NCBI GenBank assembly: GCA_025201365.1 | Contig: JAIXMF010000026.1 | Location: forward strand, 44,145-108,144 | From: Syncephalis plumigaleata | Lineage: Eukaryota > Zoopagomycota > Zoopagomycetes > Zoopagales > Piptocephalidaceae | Direction: 5' to 3' | Length of the DNA stretch: 64,000 bases | Made by a program: the position numbers and the translations under genes | Shown: positions 32,670 through 46,112 of the stretch, piece by piece | Layout of the letters: each line of letters starts with the position of its first letter | How positions within the stretch are numbered: the stretch's first letter is position 1 | The notes under the pieces: generated by a model | What the model saw: the letters and a program-made list of their open reading frames with translations, nothing else | Told to the model about the DNA's origin: nothing | The model's database searches: none

Positions 32670-33376
32670 GAGTAAGAGAAGAGTAAGAGTAAGATGATAT
32701 CTAGTATAATGAATAAATCATTATTGTAATAGTTGTAGTAGCAATAGTTGCTGTTGTATAAAGATGAATAGATAGAAGCGTATGCTAGATAGTATCTTGT
32801 CTACTAGTTCATATTAGATGGTCGAGTATTCTATAATATGTTGTTGATGTTCAAATCTATATCTCACTCTCTCACTCTATCGAAATATGAACACTCCCCT
32901 TTTTCCTCATTGACAATCTCTCTCTCTTTCTCTTTCTCTTAACTCTCGTGTACGAAGCCATCATACACACACACCGCATTCTGCTTTTCTTTTATTTTAT
33001 CATAAGGCACACCCACACACTCACTCATACTCATACTCACATACCACAGCACACATAACACTATATTACCACTACCACTACTATTATCACCACTACTATC
33101 ATATTATTACTATTATTATCAACACGTACGTCTTATTTACAAAGTGGTTAACCAGTCGAAAGTGGAATTCAATATATGAGTGAAGGGCTATACTACACTG
33201 TTTACTTGTAACTCTAGTCATTAATAATATATACACACACACACGTACGCACAACTATTGACACCGCGGTCTAATGTGAGTAGTACTGGATAGCTTGTTA
33301 TTATTCGTAATCTTACTTCGGGATCCTACTATTACAACGCTCTATTAGTATACCGGGTATTCGTTTACGTTAAACG
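32670..33376. other. Intergenic, upstream of RCO1-like gene
   Basis: Pyrimidine-rich and microsatellite-like: CTCTCTCTTTCTC near 32,920, ACACACAC runs, and CTACCACTA repeats. It is probably the promoter and leader of the gene at 33377. Confidence 0.4.
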
Positions 33377-36333
33377 ATGACGGAAGACACTAAGACATCA
33401 CCACCACCGCCGCCACCTGCCGCAACACGTCTTATTATCACGATACCGGCATTGAAGACACTGAGAACAAATAGTGAACGTGCAACCACACACTGGAGTA
33501 CTACTAATACTACTACTACTGCCACCAATAATAATCATAGTAGCAACAGTAGCAATAATAGGAATAGCGGTACTGGACGTAGATCAGGTCGAGGTAGAGC
33601 AAAGAGAACCATGCCTGATACATCATCATCATCTGCAGTGGCAGCAGCAGCATCGGCTAAAGCAACAGCATCACCATCAGCAGCAGTAGCAGCAGCAGCA
33701 GCAGCATCGACTAAAGCAGCATCAACTAAGGCAGCATCACCATCAGTAGCAGCAGCATCGACTAAGGCAACATCAGCTACAGCTGCCATACATCGATCAA
33801 CCTCCTTACCGCCATTATCATCTTTATCTAGGGTACATCGACAGACAGCCAAGACATTTACACAAACACGGCGACGATCACCGCGTGTAGCAAGAGTTGC
33901 AAGCACATCAACCACACCTGCCACTACTGCCATCACAACAGTAACAGAGAATACACCATCCACGGTTTTACACGAAAAACAAACAAAAGAAACATCTGAA
34001 ACGACATGGCACTCATCATCATTTGTATCATCTGCTATTGAGAATACAAATACAAATACAAATGCAAATACAAATACGAATACAAATACGAATGGTGAAA
34101 CTAATGGCCATTCCATTACATCTAATTCGACTACACCTGCCCTTACACATCATATAAATGGTGAAGTAGCGACAACATCCATGAAGGTGTCATTATCGAA
34201 TGGCAATCATGTTGAAACAGAGAAACGTACATCATTTTATCGAAAGCCTGGACGACGACAATGTATAAAACTAGTAAATGGATTAACAAATAATGTAGTC
34301 ACTACTACTACAGCTACTACAGCTACATTGGATTCACCTGTAGTCACTGCTACAACAGCTACTACTACAGCTACTCCTACTCCTACGGCTAATGGATATA
34401 GTTCATTGGAGGTGTCTCCATCCCCTGTTATGCGTACCACTTCATTGCCTACACCGTCATCATTATCACAAAAGTAAGTTGAATATCGATTACATGAAGC
34501 CAATAATAATAATTGTATTATTAGTCAAGGTATTACTATGTCTGCCACAATGACTAGTAATGGTACTACTGCTACACTACAAGAAACAGAAAAGAAACCA
34601 TCACGACGAACAGCATCACGCGTATTACGCAGTCAATTCGACTATACAAAGGTGAATAATCATATAGAATCATTATTGCTAATAATACTAACCTATATAT
34701 ATATATATATAAACATATCTAGCTGGCCACTGATCATAATCATGATACTTGTGATGCTTGTGGCGGTGAAGGTAAATTCCTATGCTGTGATGCGTGTCCT
34801 GCGGCATTCCATTTCGGCTGTATGGATCCACCAGTGTCACCTGATGCCGTGCCCGAAGGTGATTGGTATTGTACACGATGTCGACTGGCAAAGGTATTCA
34901 TACGTGTGCCATTGAATGTAATCGATATGAGCTTGTATCACTAATACACTTTATGTATCTACATTATGTTATATAGGGATTGTCACCCATCATACAAACA
35001 ATGCCTTCAGAACAGATGGCAGGTCCATTTCAAGGATTGATTGATCAATTAAACGGTCAGAATCCTAAAATGTTCCGTTTACCCTATGATATACGTTCGA
35101 TATTTAAAGGAGGTAAGTAGTGCTGCATTATTCATTATTCATTATTCATTTACATATACTATTGATTAGTGGGTAGTAATTCAGTAGGTGAATATGTCGA
35201 TCTTAATGAGACGAAAACCAATCGAGAAATGTAAGCATGCTTGATTTGCTTACTCGTTATTGTATATTTACTCTTATTGATCATTATACATATATACTTT
35301 ATTCTTCATTCTAGTGCCGAGTCAGATATCAATCAGTTGAAATCGAGTAATGGTCAGATTCGATTATGCTTTACTTGTCGTAAATCTGCATTGCAGGGTC
35401 CAATGGTCTCATGCGATTATTGTCCGTTGCATTGGCATATGGATTGTATATCACCACCTATGGCATCACCTCCTAATCCACATCGTCGTTGGATGTGTCC
35501 CAATCATGCTGATCACGTAACAGTAAGTGTAACTAATGAATATGTCTCTATAGTAATAATAATAGTAATAATAATACTGTGAATGTGCTTGCTAGTTGGG
35601 TAAACGAAAGAGGCAGTTTAGACAGGAGACGTCACTTACGGTGGATGACCCATTGATGCCCAACGATGGTAATATCGATATTGCCTTGCATGATACATCG
35701 GAATTCCATGAAATACCATCAAATCATGGAGTACGCTATCGTATACCGGCATGGAGTGTGAAACTGGGATTTATACGTGCAGCACATGCGTAAGTAAAGC
35801 AAATCATTAATATAGATAGACAGACAGATAGATATATGGCTTACTGTAAATGTAAAAGACGTCGTCCATTACTGCATGAGAAGGAGGATGTCTACCTTCC
35901 TGATCCACTAAAGAAATCCATTGAGGATGCATCGATTGAAACGGCAAAATTCACATTACAAGAGGTATGTTTAGACTAGTAGAAACATGCAGTTATTGAC
36001 TAATGATTATTACGCTAGTTTGAGATTGCTCAATGGTTAGCAGAACAGCGTGTATTACATAGTAATAGCAGTAATAGCAATGTTGATGATGCTACTGTTA
36101 CAACATCGAATGATCATAATAACTGTATCAATGGGAGTAATCATCTAGATGCTTGTGAAAATAAGAATCAGAATCAATCTATTACTACTGTGGTTGAGGT
36201 AATATAGATATATATAGATATATGAATGGTTTAGATGAGAGTTAACATTTAGTTTGTTTAGGATCATTCAATGGATATCTGTGACGCTAATAGCTTGGAT
36301 GTAAATGCAATATCTTCAACGAAAACTATTTAA
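33377..36333 (+). CDS. RCO1: Double PHD-finger protein, Rco1/PHF12-like
   Basis: Ten exons: 33377-34473, 34525-34651, 34723-34893, 34977-35112, 35170-35230, 35315-35522, 35596-35789, 35832-35964, 36019-36198 and 36262-36333, giving 792 residues. The first 365 residues are Ser/Thr/Ala/Asn-rich, with poly-Ala and NT repeats. PHD1 is CDACGGEGKFLCCDACPAAF then HFGCMDPP...WYCTRC. An extended second finger reads CFTCRKSALQGPMVSCDYCP then LHWHMDC...MCPNH. This pair and spacing match Rco1, a subunit of the Rpd3S histone deacetylase complex that acts on transcribed chromatin. The intron at 35790-35831 is only 42 nt; its acceptor was chosen because it keeps YMAYCKCKRRRP in frame. Confidence 0.85.
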
Positions 36334-36612
36334 AATGAGACATGACCATCGACAACAACAACTAAAAAAAACAAAACCTGGTCACTATTGTCTGTCTCTT
36401 CTACTAATTGAACAGTCTATGCTTATATATATCTAGGACATTATTATACTGTTTATCTGTACTTTACACATTACCGCATTTTATTTATTGTGGATATTTA
36501 AGGAAAAAATAATAAATTACACTTTGGAATAACTAAGGCAAAGAAGAAGAAAATATGGACAATAATCAATAGCACTAATAGTAATAGTAGTAGCAATGCT
36601 AATGTGTGCAAG

Positions 36613-39026
36613 TTAGCTCGCACCTAATGTAGAGAGATGTTCAGGGAACTTGTGATTCCTATAGGCTAAACAGTGGAGAACAGGTCCAATCGGTATTTCT
36701 GGATCATAGAGAAGTTCTAGTGTTTGCACATAAGTAAGATTAGACATGATGGTCGAGTATAGTGCCTCGAGTTCTCGTTCCTCTGTTGTCTTCACGTCAT
36801 GACCAGATGTTAAAGGACCGGCTAATCCCATGGCAATGAGTGCACGCTCCCAAGCATCATCAGATCGACGATAGTTCGGATACCACATCTTGGCGATACG
36901 TCGAACTTGCGGTACTTGATTCCAATGATATAGCCATGTATCATTATCATTCATGATGGTGCGAAAAATACGATGGAATATCTCGCGTAATGCTGGATGA
37001 TCCGTTTGATACATATATAGCCATTCTGTATTCTTCGTGCACTTTTCTTCAAATGGCGCGCAATACTTGTCAAGCGGTTGTAGGTTATCGCGCATCACGA
37101 TATGTTCAATGAGTTGCCAGGCAAGCGTCGAATTGAGCGAGTCGCAGTATAGTTGCAATTCTCTAATACCATGATGATAGCCTAGGAATATCGATAACTC
37201 GCGTATATCAATCAATGTTGCCAGATCAAAAGGGAGAAAGTCTCTTCCGTAGATAACATCGAGCATTAACTTTAGGGAACCATTCAGTAATGGTAGAGGA
37301 ATGTCACGCGGTGATGTATCCTGATTATTCCATAGGGACAGTTTGTCCATTGCTTCGCTACAACGTAGATGTAGCAATACACGATGCACAGCAATTGTTT
37401 GACCATCGGCAGGATCGCGTAATTCTAAATCGTGATATGGCATGTCGTCTGGCACGCGAGTAATCTTTTCTGTCGTGGCAAATAGTATTTTCTGCGTATT
37501 CGCTTCATTCTGGCCTGTTGCATAACATTCTCGCATACTCCATAGCTCATTGATGTCAGGCACCAATAACATGGAAGAAGAAGCATCGTCATTGCCGTCG
37601 TTATTATCTGATATACCATATTGCAATGGTTTGCAATAGTTAAATGGTATGCTAAAAGAATGACATGATACATATATATCATTAGTTACATGATAGATAC
37701 AATTTTGTAGATATAGATATGATCGTTTACTTACTTGACACCTACGGATGCTGTATGGGTAGTACGCCAAGTAATGGCAGACATGGTGTATTTACGCGGT
37801 ATGTAAGGATCGAGTAGGGCGGCCATCAGAAAAGGCGCGTCAAGTTTAGCCAATGGTACTAGTTTCCAAACATTGTCCATTTCCTCCGCTAATGGCAACT
37901 CTTCTCGGCATAAACGAGCAAACTCTTGCTCCAACTCTTCATGTGACATGTTCTCGTAGCGTTGCTCCTTCTGCTCATGTAATGACGGCGAATCAGGCTG
38001 GTCGTCCGCGTGTTCCACCTCTTGCTTGTCCTCATCGACATCATTACCATCGCTAAATGATGTATACGAGAGAGGCATCGTCATACGATAAAGTAGTTCC
38101 GTGTGTCGTTGATGTACCGATTCATCATAGCCATCTGGATAGTAGTGACGTACGATACGTCGTGCCAATCGATAAAGTGCCATCGTATCGTTGACGCGTC
38201 CCTCATAGAGCAATTGCTCCGCTGTACCAATCGATACAAAGTCAATGTCGTCCCAGGTACGCCATTCCTCTACGCGTGCCAGTACGAACTCTTCCGTAAG
38301 CAAGTCCTCATAGCCACGCTCACGAATACACTCGGCAAAATGGACAAGCTGGTGTAGATCTAGGCCTTTCGCTCGTTCCATAACCATCTCGGGTATTTCG
38401 GGTACTTGTAACAAATCGGCCAATGCGTAAAAGTCACCCAGTGCTAATACTGGTACCTCGACTTCTCCCGTGTACATATAGTTAATGAGGAGCATCGTCA
38501 CATCGAATGGATCGTCGAACTCCAGTGTATACGAGGATGTTTGCGATTCGATGAATCCGTCATTAATATTGAATAATGTACGGAAATATTTGGACTGCCA
38601 CCACAAGATAGATCGATGTAGATAGTACATACGTTCTGTCTCCTTTTCCTCTTCTTCATATTCTTCATCTGTGAGTTCTTCTTTATTGGCGATATCGACC
38701 TGTTCACCCTTGTTTTCATCTTTGTCCTCTTCATCCGCAAGGGCGGTCATTGCTAAGGCCAATACATCAATGTCATCTTCAACGGATGTTGATGTTACAT
38801 CCGTGCCTTGACAAACAGCATCAGCATCAGCATCATTGCTGTCTTCTGTACCAATGACTATTGCCGCATTGTCGGATGCTGTCTTGCTTCTTGGTTGACG
38901 TACGGTAAGAATAAAGTCTGAACAGTAGGCCATTTTATCGAATTCCCTTTGCTCGGCGATATTGATGGAGAACTCGCATGGGTGTTCGAAACCCAATAGA
39001 TTCCAAAAATCTCCCAATGCCTCCAT
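36613..39026 (-). CDS. Protein with two BTB/POZ-type regions
   Basis: Two exons (39026-37735 and 37651-36613) give 776 residues. The first BTB-like region (residues ~30-230) is interrupted by a long acidic insert and resumes at YYLHRSILWWQSKYFRTLFN and DPFDVTMLLINYMYTGEVEV. A BACK-like helical stretch follows. The second BTB-like region starts YHDLELRDPADGQTIAVHRV. BTB proteins commonly dimerise and recruit Cul3 ubiquitin ligase. The arrangement of two BTB units with an acidic loop in the first is unusual, and no orthologue is recognised. ATG 39026 is the first methionine; the frame upstream lacks one. Confidence 0.75.
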
Positions 39027-40065
39027 GATACTAGTGTAAATCGTGTAGGTAAACAGCACAAATGGATATGTAAATATTATATGTAAAAATGAAGAAAAAG
39101 TAGCGTAAACCAAGTAAATAGCAGTAGTAGCGGTACTAGTAGTGACAGCGACACGAGTATCGTCAACTATCGAACCCCTTATCCGTTAGCTGCTTTATAA
39201 GTGTGCTTCAACGCAGGGATGATGATGTCGTTGTTGTTGTTAGTCAATCTCTGTCAAATACTGCATACGTTGTGACATTGACTCAGGTTGACCAAAAAAC
39301 ATCATCATCACCCTCATCATCATTATCATTGTGTTTACGTTAATTGTGACTAATAACATAATCATTCATACACACAAAATATCTATACGCGAGATAATCG
39401 CAAAGTCCAATCATTTTATTAAACACAAAGTTATTACAATCTATTCTATTGGAGATCAGTCTAGTATGCAAATGTATAATCACTTTGTACGCGTATATGT
39501 GAATGGGCGTGTTATTGCCTAGCTGGTCAACTGCCATAACTTATGACGTATAATCTGTAAGAGTATAGATAAAAGAGTAGGAGTAGTAGGAATAATAATG
39601 ATAATAATGATAATATGTATGAGTATATGATCGTTTAAATAGGATAGCCCCAATCTAGTTGTGCATTTCAATGGTCGGACAGAAGGCCAGTATCGAAATG
39701 ACAGATGAAGCAAATGGATGATTGCTGATGTAAATGATTGTGTGATTGTGTAAATGCAGATTATATCAAGATATACTCGCACCAACAATAAAACGATGTT
39801 GTTGTAGGAAGCAAGTGGGATGATCTTTAATTCGACAGAGTGTATAATGCAATAACTCGGCCAAAAACAATAACAACTCGTTAGTTGCTGCTGCTGTTGT
39901 TGTTGTAAAAGTGCAAAGAAGAGTGTAACAACATGTAACCATTATAGAACGGTGTACAATGCGTCGTAATATCTTATTATATATATGTATGTGTATCAGT
40001 GGAAATGCTTGCCAATAAATATAATAGACAACGAATGAATGAATGAATGAACACGAGTAAAGATG
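39027..40065. other. Intergenic between BTB gene and methyltransferase 1
   Basis: AT-rich, with ATAATAATGATAATAATG-type simple sequence near 39,590 and a GAATGAATGAATGA run at 40,034-40,050. No gene seen. Confidence 0.4.
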
Positions 40066-41481
40066 CTACAGTGTCAGTTTAGGTGATGGCGAAGCGGGTG
40101 TTAATGTTCCACTTCGACCATTCCTCCCTAGTGGCTTGCGACCAACATAGACGTGAAGCATGGAATAGCCGCGTAGTTCATCGAGATGACCAAAGCAATA
40201 GTCGTATAGCTCGTCATACTCGTAAACGTCCATGATGTCGAACTGGGCGACAATTGCACGGAATAACTTAAAGTAGTGCTGGGCTGTTCGACTCACTACA
40301 TGTCCGATGGCTTCACCCCAATCGCCTGCCGGAATGTTGAACTGTTGCTTTTTAATCTCGACAAGACCTGTAAGCTGCATCAACATATCCAGATGACATA
40401 TGGCTCCAATCTCCACACCGGAACTACGTAGGATGGAGGCAAATGTACTGCGGAATTGTTTCGTTTCCGGTGATTGAACTTGAAAATCAAAGTCAACCTC
40501 TAGCAATTCGATGTGGCCACCTGGCTTGCAAATACGATACAGTTCAACCATTACTCTAGGCCAGGATTCATCGGGAATGAAGTAGCGCATGTGACGCATT
40601 TGAATGTAATCGAATTGATCATTCTTGAAGGGAAGACCTAATAAATACACATACGAATAATCGTTTAGAATGTTACAAGTATAGCATATCATGCTTAATC
40701 GATATGACACTTACCACCAGGACTTAGAATGTCACCTATGACGAATTCGGCATTTGACGGCCAACCATCCCTGTCAATCTCATTCTGCATATCCACTGCG
40801 GTGAACTTGGCTTTAGGGAATTCTTTGGCCATTTCCTATTATTACGTATTATTACGGGTGTATACAATAGCAGATTGTAGTACCACTTACTCTTGTCCAA
40901 ATTCCACTTTTAGTACCAACCTCAAGTATCCGTTTTGGATTGGATAGCGTCGCCATGTGATTACCACGTAATACGTATTTATATATAGAATGGTTTATTT
41001 TTGTCCTATTGAATTGACCGAGGAGTGCGTTAGCGTGCATGTACATGGGCAATTGTCATGCTACTTACTGCTCGGTCTCCTCGCTATCCACGGGGATTGC
41101 GGAAACGTGTCCATTCATGTCGAGTATAATTCGTTCACGGCCATCAAGCCAAATGGCATTATCGGATCTGCTTAACCCGCGATCGCTAGTCACACTCTGT
41201 GCCTCGCTACTCGATCCATGCTCGGACACGGTGATACAGTCGCTACCCTCGAATGTTTTCAGACTGTTGGCTCGTCGACCTTTCACCTCGCGATACCACA
41301 TCTTGAATCGCTTTACGGAGGGCGATTTCATGCCTGAATCTTGGTCCGATTCGGTATAGTTGCTGAGTGACAGGTCTTTGTTTGAGGAGTTGGAGGATGC
41401 ACCGCCTCTAGAACGACCGGAATTACTCTTTGAAATGCTGTAACCCGCGGTCGACAGTCTACTCGGGTGGTTGTTGCCCAT
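40066..41481 (-). CDS. SAM-dependent methyltransferase 1 (LaeA-like family)
   Basis: Four exons (41481-41069, 41005-40891, 40835-40715 and 40637-40066) give 406 residues. A Ser-rich N-terminal region of about 130 residues (MGNNHPSRLSTAG at the start) is followed by a class I methyltransferase domain. Motif I reads RILEVGTKSGIWTREMAKEF, the acidic end of strand 2 is FTAVDMQ, and the post-I strand is FVIGDIL. LPFKNDQFDYIQMRHMRYFI and LYRICKPGGHIELLEVDFDF follow. This pattern matches fungal LaeA/TAM-like proteins. The substrate is unknown. The three intron positions are the same as in methyltransferase 3. Confidence 0.85.
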
Positions 41482-43176
41482 GGTTTATGGTTATTCCGCT
41501 CACGGAACTAGTGGCGTACAAAAATAAGAATAATAAAGAATAGGTTTTGCAATGGCAGTTTAGTTTGAAAGAACAACAACAGCAACTAGAAAGCGCAACA
41601 AGCTATACGCATTAAAGCCTATCTATCTAGATACTACGTGTATGTATATACGCCGCACAAAAAGAAAAGTAAGAATAATAGAAGAAGACGAGTGTATATG
41701 AAGGGTGAGTGGGCGAGAGAGTGGTAGTTAGCTAGAGTGTTAGCTAAAGAATGAGTGAGTGAGCGAGTGAGAGAGTAGTGTGTGTATATGTAGTGGCGGC
41801 AAACATACCAATGGAAACAAGATGCAGGGAAGCGAAACAGATGTTACGCCTACAAGTAACAAAAGAATACAAAGGACGAACGGAAACAAAAGCTTGAGAT
41901 GCTAATTAGGAAGCGAATGACCAGAATATATGACGCAAAGTGGACAAGTGGACAGGTATGTGTCTGGTCAGGCGTTCCTTCCACCTCAGACACTACTACA
42001 GTGACTGATACTACTACTACTACTACTACTATTACCGCTGTTAGTGTTACAAACAACTATGAATTTCGTCCAACCGTATCTCTAGAAAGACAGAATCAGG
42101 GATGAAAATGAGAGTGAGTGAGTCGCATGTATCTACATGTGCTTCACTTTCCCGAACAAATAAAGACAGAGGGAGAGACAATATCCACACTATGATATGT
42201 GGAATGAATGAAGGAAGCGTGTGGTCGTGTGTGTGTATGTATGTATGTGTGTATGTATGCGATACGCGTGATTTCCTTGGATATAGTGCAATCCCAGTAT
42301 GGCGATAAATCAGTAGCGGAGAAAGGCGGAGTATCAAATAAATGCCACTAATCGTCATAATTGCTAATTTATAGATGAACCCACTAGCAGTAATAGCGCT
42401 AGTAGTAATGCCTATAAGAAGCCAACCACATGGCACTTCATGTGTATTCATTTCTTATCTGTCTATTTGACCATGTACTAGCACTCATACACCATAGTGT
42501 GGCTTGTAAGGTTGAAGTGCAAGGAGTGCAAGGAGCGTGAGTGTGTCTACTGCGCCATCATGAATAGTGTTTACTACACATGCAGGTTCATCCATGCCAA
42601 TAAACGATGGGTTCATTCATTCATTCGTCATGTAGAGTCTAGGTTAGAATTGACTTGTTCTAGCAGGCCTTGCCCGTTAACTATCGGATAAAGTGTAGTG
42701 CTTTTTCTTGTTCTATCCTCTTACTTGTAACAAATCGGAATAAAATGAGGTGTATATCAAGTAATCTGCATGGATTATTATTAGTATTATTAGCATTGGT
42801 ATTTACTGCACAAAGTATACTATTACAACCATCATTACTATTTATTATTAGTTACATAGTATGCAAAGTGTAAATATACGAATTAGCTCGAATCGTAAAC
42901 TAAAAGAACAGAGCAGTTGTATAGAATGTTCATTTTCAATGGCTATATTGGGTGTTTCCTTTTTTAGCATGTGGTATTTGATACTACAGCAACTTCAAGT
43001 CATGCGCACACACACACACACACACAGAGAAAGAGAGAGAGAGAGAATCACATTGTCATCACACTGTAGGCATATCGTATTGTATGATGATAATTATTCG
43101 ATGAAATGTATGTGTTAATAATATCTATAGTCACTATGGACTATATTCATTTATTCATTCAAGCGAGATCCGATGG
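41482..43176. other. Intergenic between methyltransferases 1 and 2
   Basis: Rich in simple sequence: GAGTGAGTGAGCGAG near 41,750, ACTACTACTACTACT near 42,010, GTATGTATGTATGTGTG near 42,235, and a CA-GA microsatellite at 43004-43045. No exon with supporting splice signals was found. Confidence 0.4.
43004..43045 (+). repeat. Compound CA/GA microsatellite
   Basis: A run of (CA) units passes directly into (GA) units over about 42 bases. Confidence 0.8.
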
Positions 43177-44679
43177 TTATACCGCTGGATACATGGATAT
43201 ACCATCAAATGCTTGTTCTGGTTTCTGTGCCGTATATACCGCAAAACTAAAGTGAGCCCGCCACTTGGTTAAACGTTGTAGGCACACATCCACCAGATTG
43301 TCATAGACGGCAATATCAGAGGATGGCAGTGCAGCAAGGGGAAACTCTGTCATCGTGCTAAAGGCATCGCGTAGAACACCCTCGAGTAGTCGACCGGTGA
43401 GATCGCCCCATTCACCGCATGGCACATAGTGAAGTTCGCGTTTAACATTGACGAATCCCGCTTGCATAAGCAATTGATCAAGTTTCGACTCGTCGCTATG
43501 CAGTAGATTGGCCTTGCACAGCAGACTGTTGAGGAATTCCTTGAATTGTACGGCCTCTGAATCGTTACGTTCATTGATAAACTCCAATCCAATGTAGGAT
43601 AGTTCAACCATGCCACCTGGTCGACAAACCTGGAACATCTCTGGCACGATACTAGACCAGCGATTATCGGACAGTAGAGGATGCAGGAAACGACGGTGAA
43701 CAAAGTCGAACAGTTCACCTGACCATGAGGCAACTAAATCAATAAACATATTAGTATAACAATTACAATGATTTGTTATTTGTCACTTACGATCAGCTAG
43801 CTTGTCATTGGTATGACGAAAGTTACTAGGATTCGGCGAGTTTAGACTAAAGGTGGCGCTTTGACGTCTTGTTCGTTTGTAACTATAGTTACAATCGTCC
43901 ATACGTTCACTCATATTCCATACTTCAGCGGTGGGGAATAGGAGTGCCACCTCGCGTGCCCATGTATCAGTGCCACCGCAGTCCATGTTGAGAATGCGTT
44001 GAGCTCGATCGTTCGTTGCACCGTCAATGGGTGCGTAGAATGTTCGTCCAAGGTAGTATTTAAACACATGGTGTAGGGTGTCGGAATACTCGTAGATACT
44101 CGCATCGAGGAATATCGTCATTTGAGTGGCACGATCGAACTGATAATAATGATTATTATCCATACTGGTGAACGAATCCGCACTAGAGGAATGATTAGAA
44201 AGTGATGTCATAGAAGCGGAAGAAGGTGAGTGAGCACGTCGAATGAACGCAGGTTCCAAATGTGTGTTGAAACGAGCACGTAGTGACTGAGTGCTTCCAG
44301 TGTTGCGATGTCGTAATCGACTAATGGCACTCGATGAGTGTTTGCCATCCGTTGTCGATGCACTACCGCTACCATCGCCATGCTGATTACTGGTGCGTTT
44401 CAAGTTGAAATCACTTAACCAGTGGCGTAGGCCACGAAAGCGTCCTTTAATTGGTTCATTACCAACGCTGCTTGTATCGCTGGTAGCTGAATCGGGTGTC
44501 ATATCACCGACCGACACACTCACCATAGGCGGTGTATGTCGTAGAGTGGCAAACTCTTGTGCAGCTGCGATATTAATGGCAACAATGTTGCTTCCAGTGG
44601 AACCAGCCAATGACTTGCTGCGAGTATGCATTCGATCGTTTTGGTGCATGTTTAACGGAGCAAGTAAAGTGTTGACCAT
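43177..44679 (-). CDS. Methyltransferase 2, divergent SAM site
   Basis: Two exons (44679-43791 and 43733-43177) give 481 residues. A long Ser-rich N-terminus precedes a class I methyltransferase fold related to the other three copies: FKYYLGRTFYAP, RILNMDCGGTDTWAREVALL, LFDFVHRRFLHPLL, and MFQVCRPGGMVELSYIGLEF. Motif I lacks the usual first acid and Gly spacing (NMDCGGTDTW), and the acid that binds the SAM ribose after strand 2 is absent (VWNMSER). SAM binding is therefore doubtful. Only one of the three family introns is present, at the third position. Its start has no myristoylation-like MG. Confidence 0.8.
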
Positions 44680-45543
44680 AATTCTAACGATAGATGAGAT
44701 GCTATTGCGTTGTTAATAGATGATGTAGTTGTAGTTGTAGTTGTTTCTTTCGCTAGCTTGTATTGATGAATATCAAACGTAACAACAAGGATGATGGAGT
44801 AGTAAGAGTAGTAAGCGTAGTAGTAGTAGTAGTGATTTCTAATAATGCAAAAGCAGAATAATGTTGTTAAGCAGTCTATTACAATAACCAGAAAGTAACT
44901 GCGTTGACGAACAAACAAACAAGTAGTAGTAGTAGTAGTAGTAGTAGAAGTGTTTCAAGAAATAAAGGATGGAAGAGTACGATGACAAGGTTTGTAATAT
45001 GATGGATTAAACGATAAATGTATGAAGGAAATGGATAAGCAAGTGGCTAGTTATGAATGCTGTCCTAGTTCGGTGACTTGACGAGCTCTATATAAAGAAA
45101 CGTAGAAGTGTAAGAAAGAAGGAGTAATTTCTTGGCTTCCTATCGCATAAAATGGCTGACCTCATAAAGATATATAGAATGAATGTGGAAAATGAATAGT
45201 ACGGAATGTATAGAATTATAACGGAGTATTTATAACCTTATAACGATTGGATGACACATTTTAACGGCGCTCATTATAGAATGTACCACTCCCATATTTT
45301 ATTACTCCTGTCATGTCCGCCCAACGCTATGGGAAGAATGGGGTGCTAGAAGAGGGAGAGAGAGGGGCAAATAATAAATATACTATTTCCGGATACGACT
45401 ACTCATCGTCTATTGTGTTCGTATATGTGCATCTATTCCTCTCTTAGAAAAGAAAAGGAATAACCGCTAATGTGTACTGCTATTGTCCTCTATTAGTATA
45501 GGGCACGTTTCGGTTATTTGCCCAAACAATGGATGAATAGCCA

Positions 45544-45695
45544 CATGTTTCATGTAACGGTTTATTGTCATGTCAACGTGGCCGTAATCACATACACGGT
45601 GTTATTGTGATACATGAACGTGGATGTAATTCTTTTATTCACCTTCTACATGTTATACAGTATTGTGGTGGTACTCATTATAGTTTATTACGATG
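45544..45695 (+). repeat. 152-bp direct repeat, left copy
   Basis: Matches 48134-48285 along its full length, without gaps and with about nine mismatches. One frame is open through both copies and ends in a motif with GGTHYSLLR. Another frame holds a hydrophobic stretch beginning MNVDVILLFTFYMLY. Confidence 0.85.
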
Positions 45696-46064
45696 GAGAA
45701 CGGTCGTTGATTAATACGACCAAAATGTTTACGTATTTGCGTTTGAAGGATTGTACCTACATTCCGGCAGTTGTGTGATGAAATCTAATTATTTCTAATT
45801 CTTTTCTAATAAGCTAATTAACATTTTATTAATATTGTGACGCCTCTCACCCATTTCATCGAAGATCATGATGATACTACTAGCTAGTATCATCATCGGC
45901 ATCACCAGTCACATTATTATTATCTCTATCATTAACTTCAGTATTCTCATTATCAACACTATCATTAACACTACTAACGTTGCCATATTTATCTTACTCA
46001 ACATCACCTCCCTCCTACCGATTAAGCGCTTCTTACTCGAGGAGAAGCCTCTTTTAATACAGAG

Positions 46065-46083
46065 AACGTAGCAGAGCTACGTT
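46065..46083. repeat. Perfect inverted repeat upstream of a TATA box
   Basis: AACGTAGC, a 3-nt spacer AGA, then GCTACGTT. It lies 22 bases before TATATAAA at 46105-46112. It could form a hairpin or bind a dimeric regulator. Confidence 0.5.
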
Positions 46084-46104
46084 CATGGAGCGGTGTATGT
46101 TGCG

Positions 46105-46112
46105 TATATAAA
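46105..46112 (+). promoter_or_regulatory. Orphan TATA box
   Basis: TATATAAA in the context TTGCGTATATAAACTAACG, with no protein gene downstream for 2 kb on this strand. It may drive a non-coding RNA or be coincidental. Confidence 0.3.

Noticed and set aside
33535-34116. Minus-strand frame rich in Val/Asp/Ala opposite the RCO1-like exon 1
   Set aside because: Antisense shadow of poly-Ala and NT repeats; no start context or splice support.
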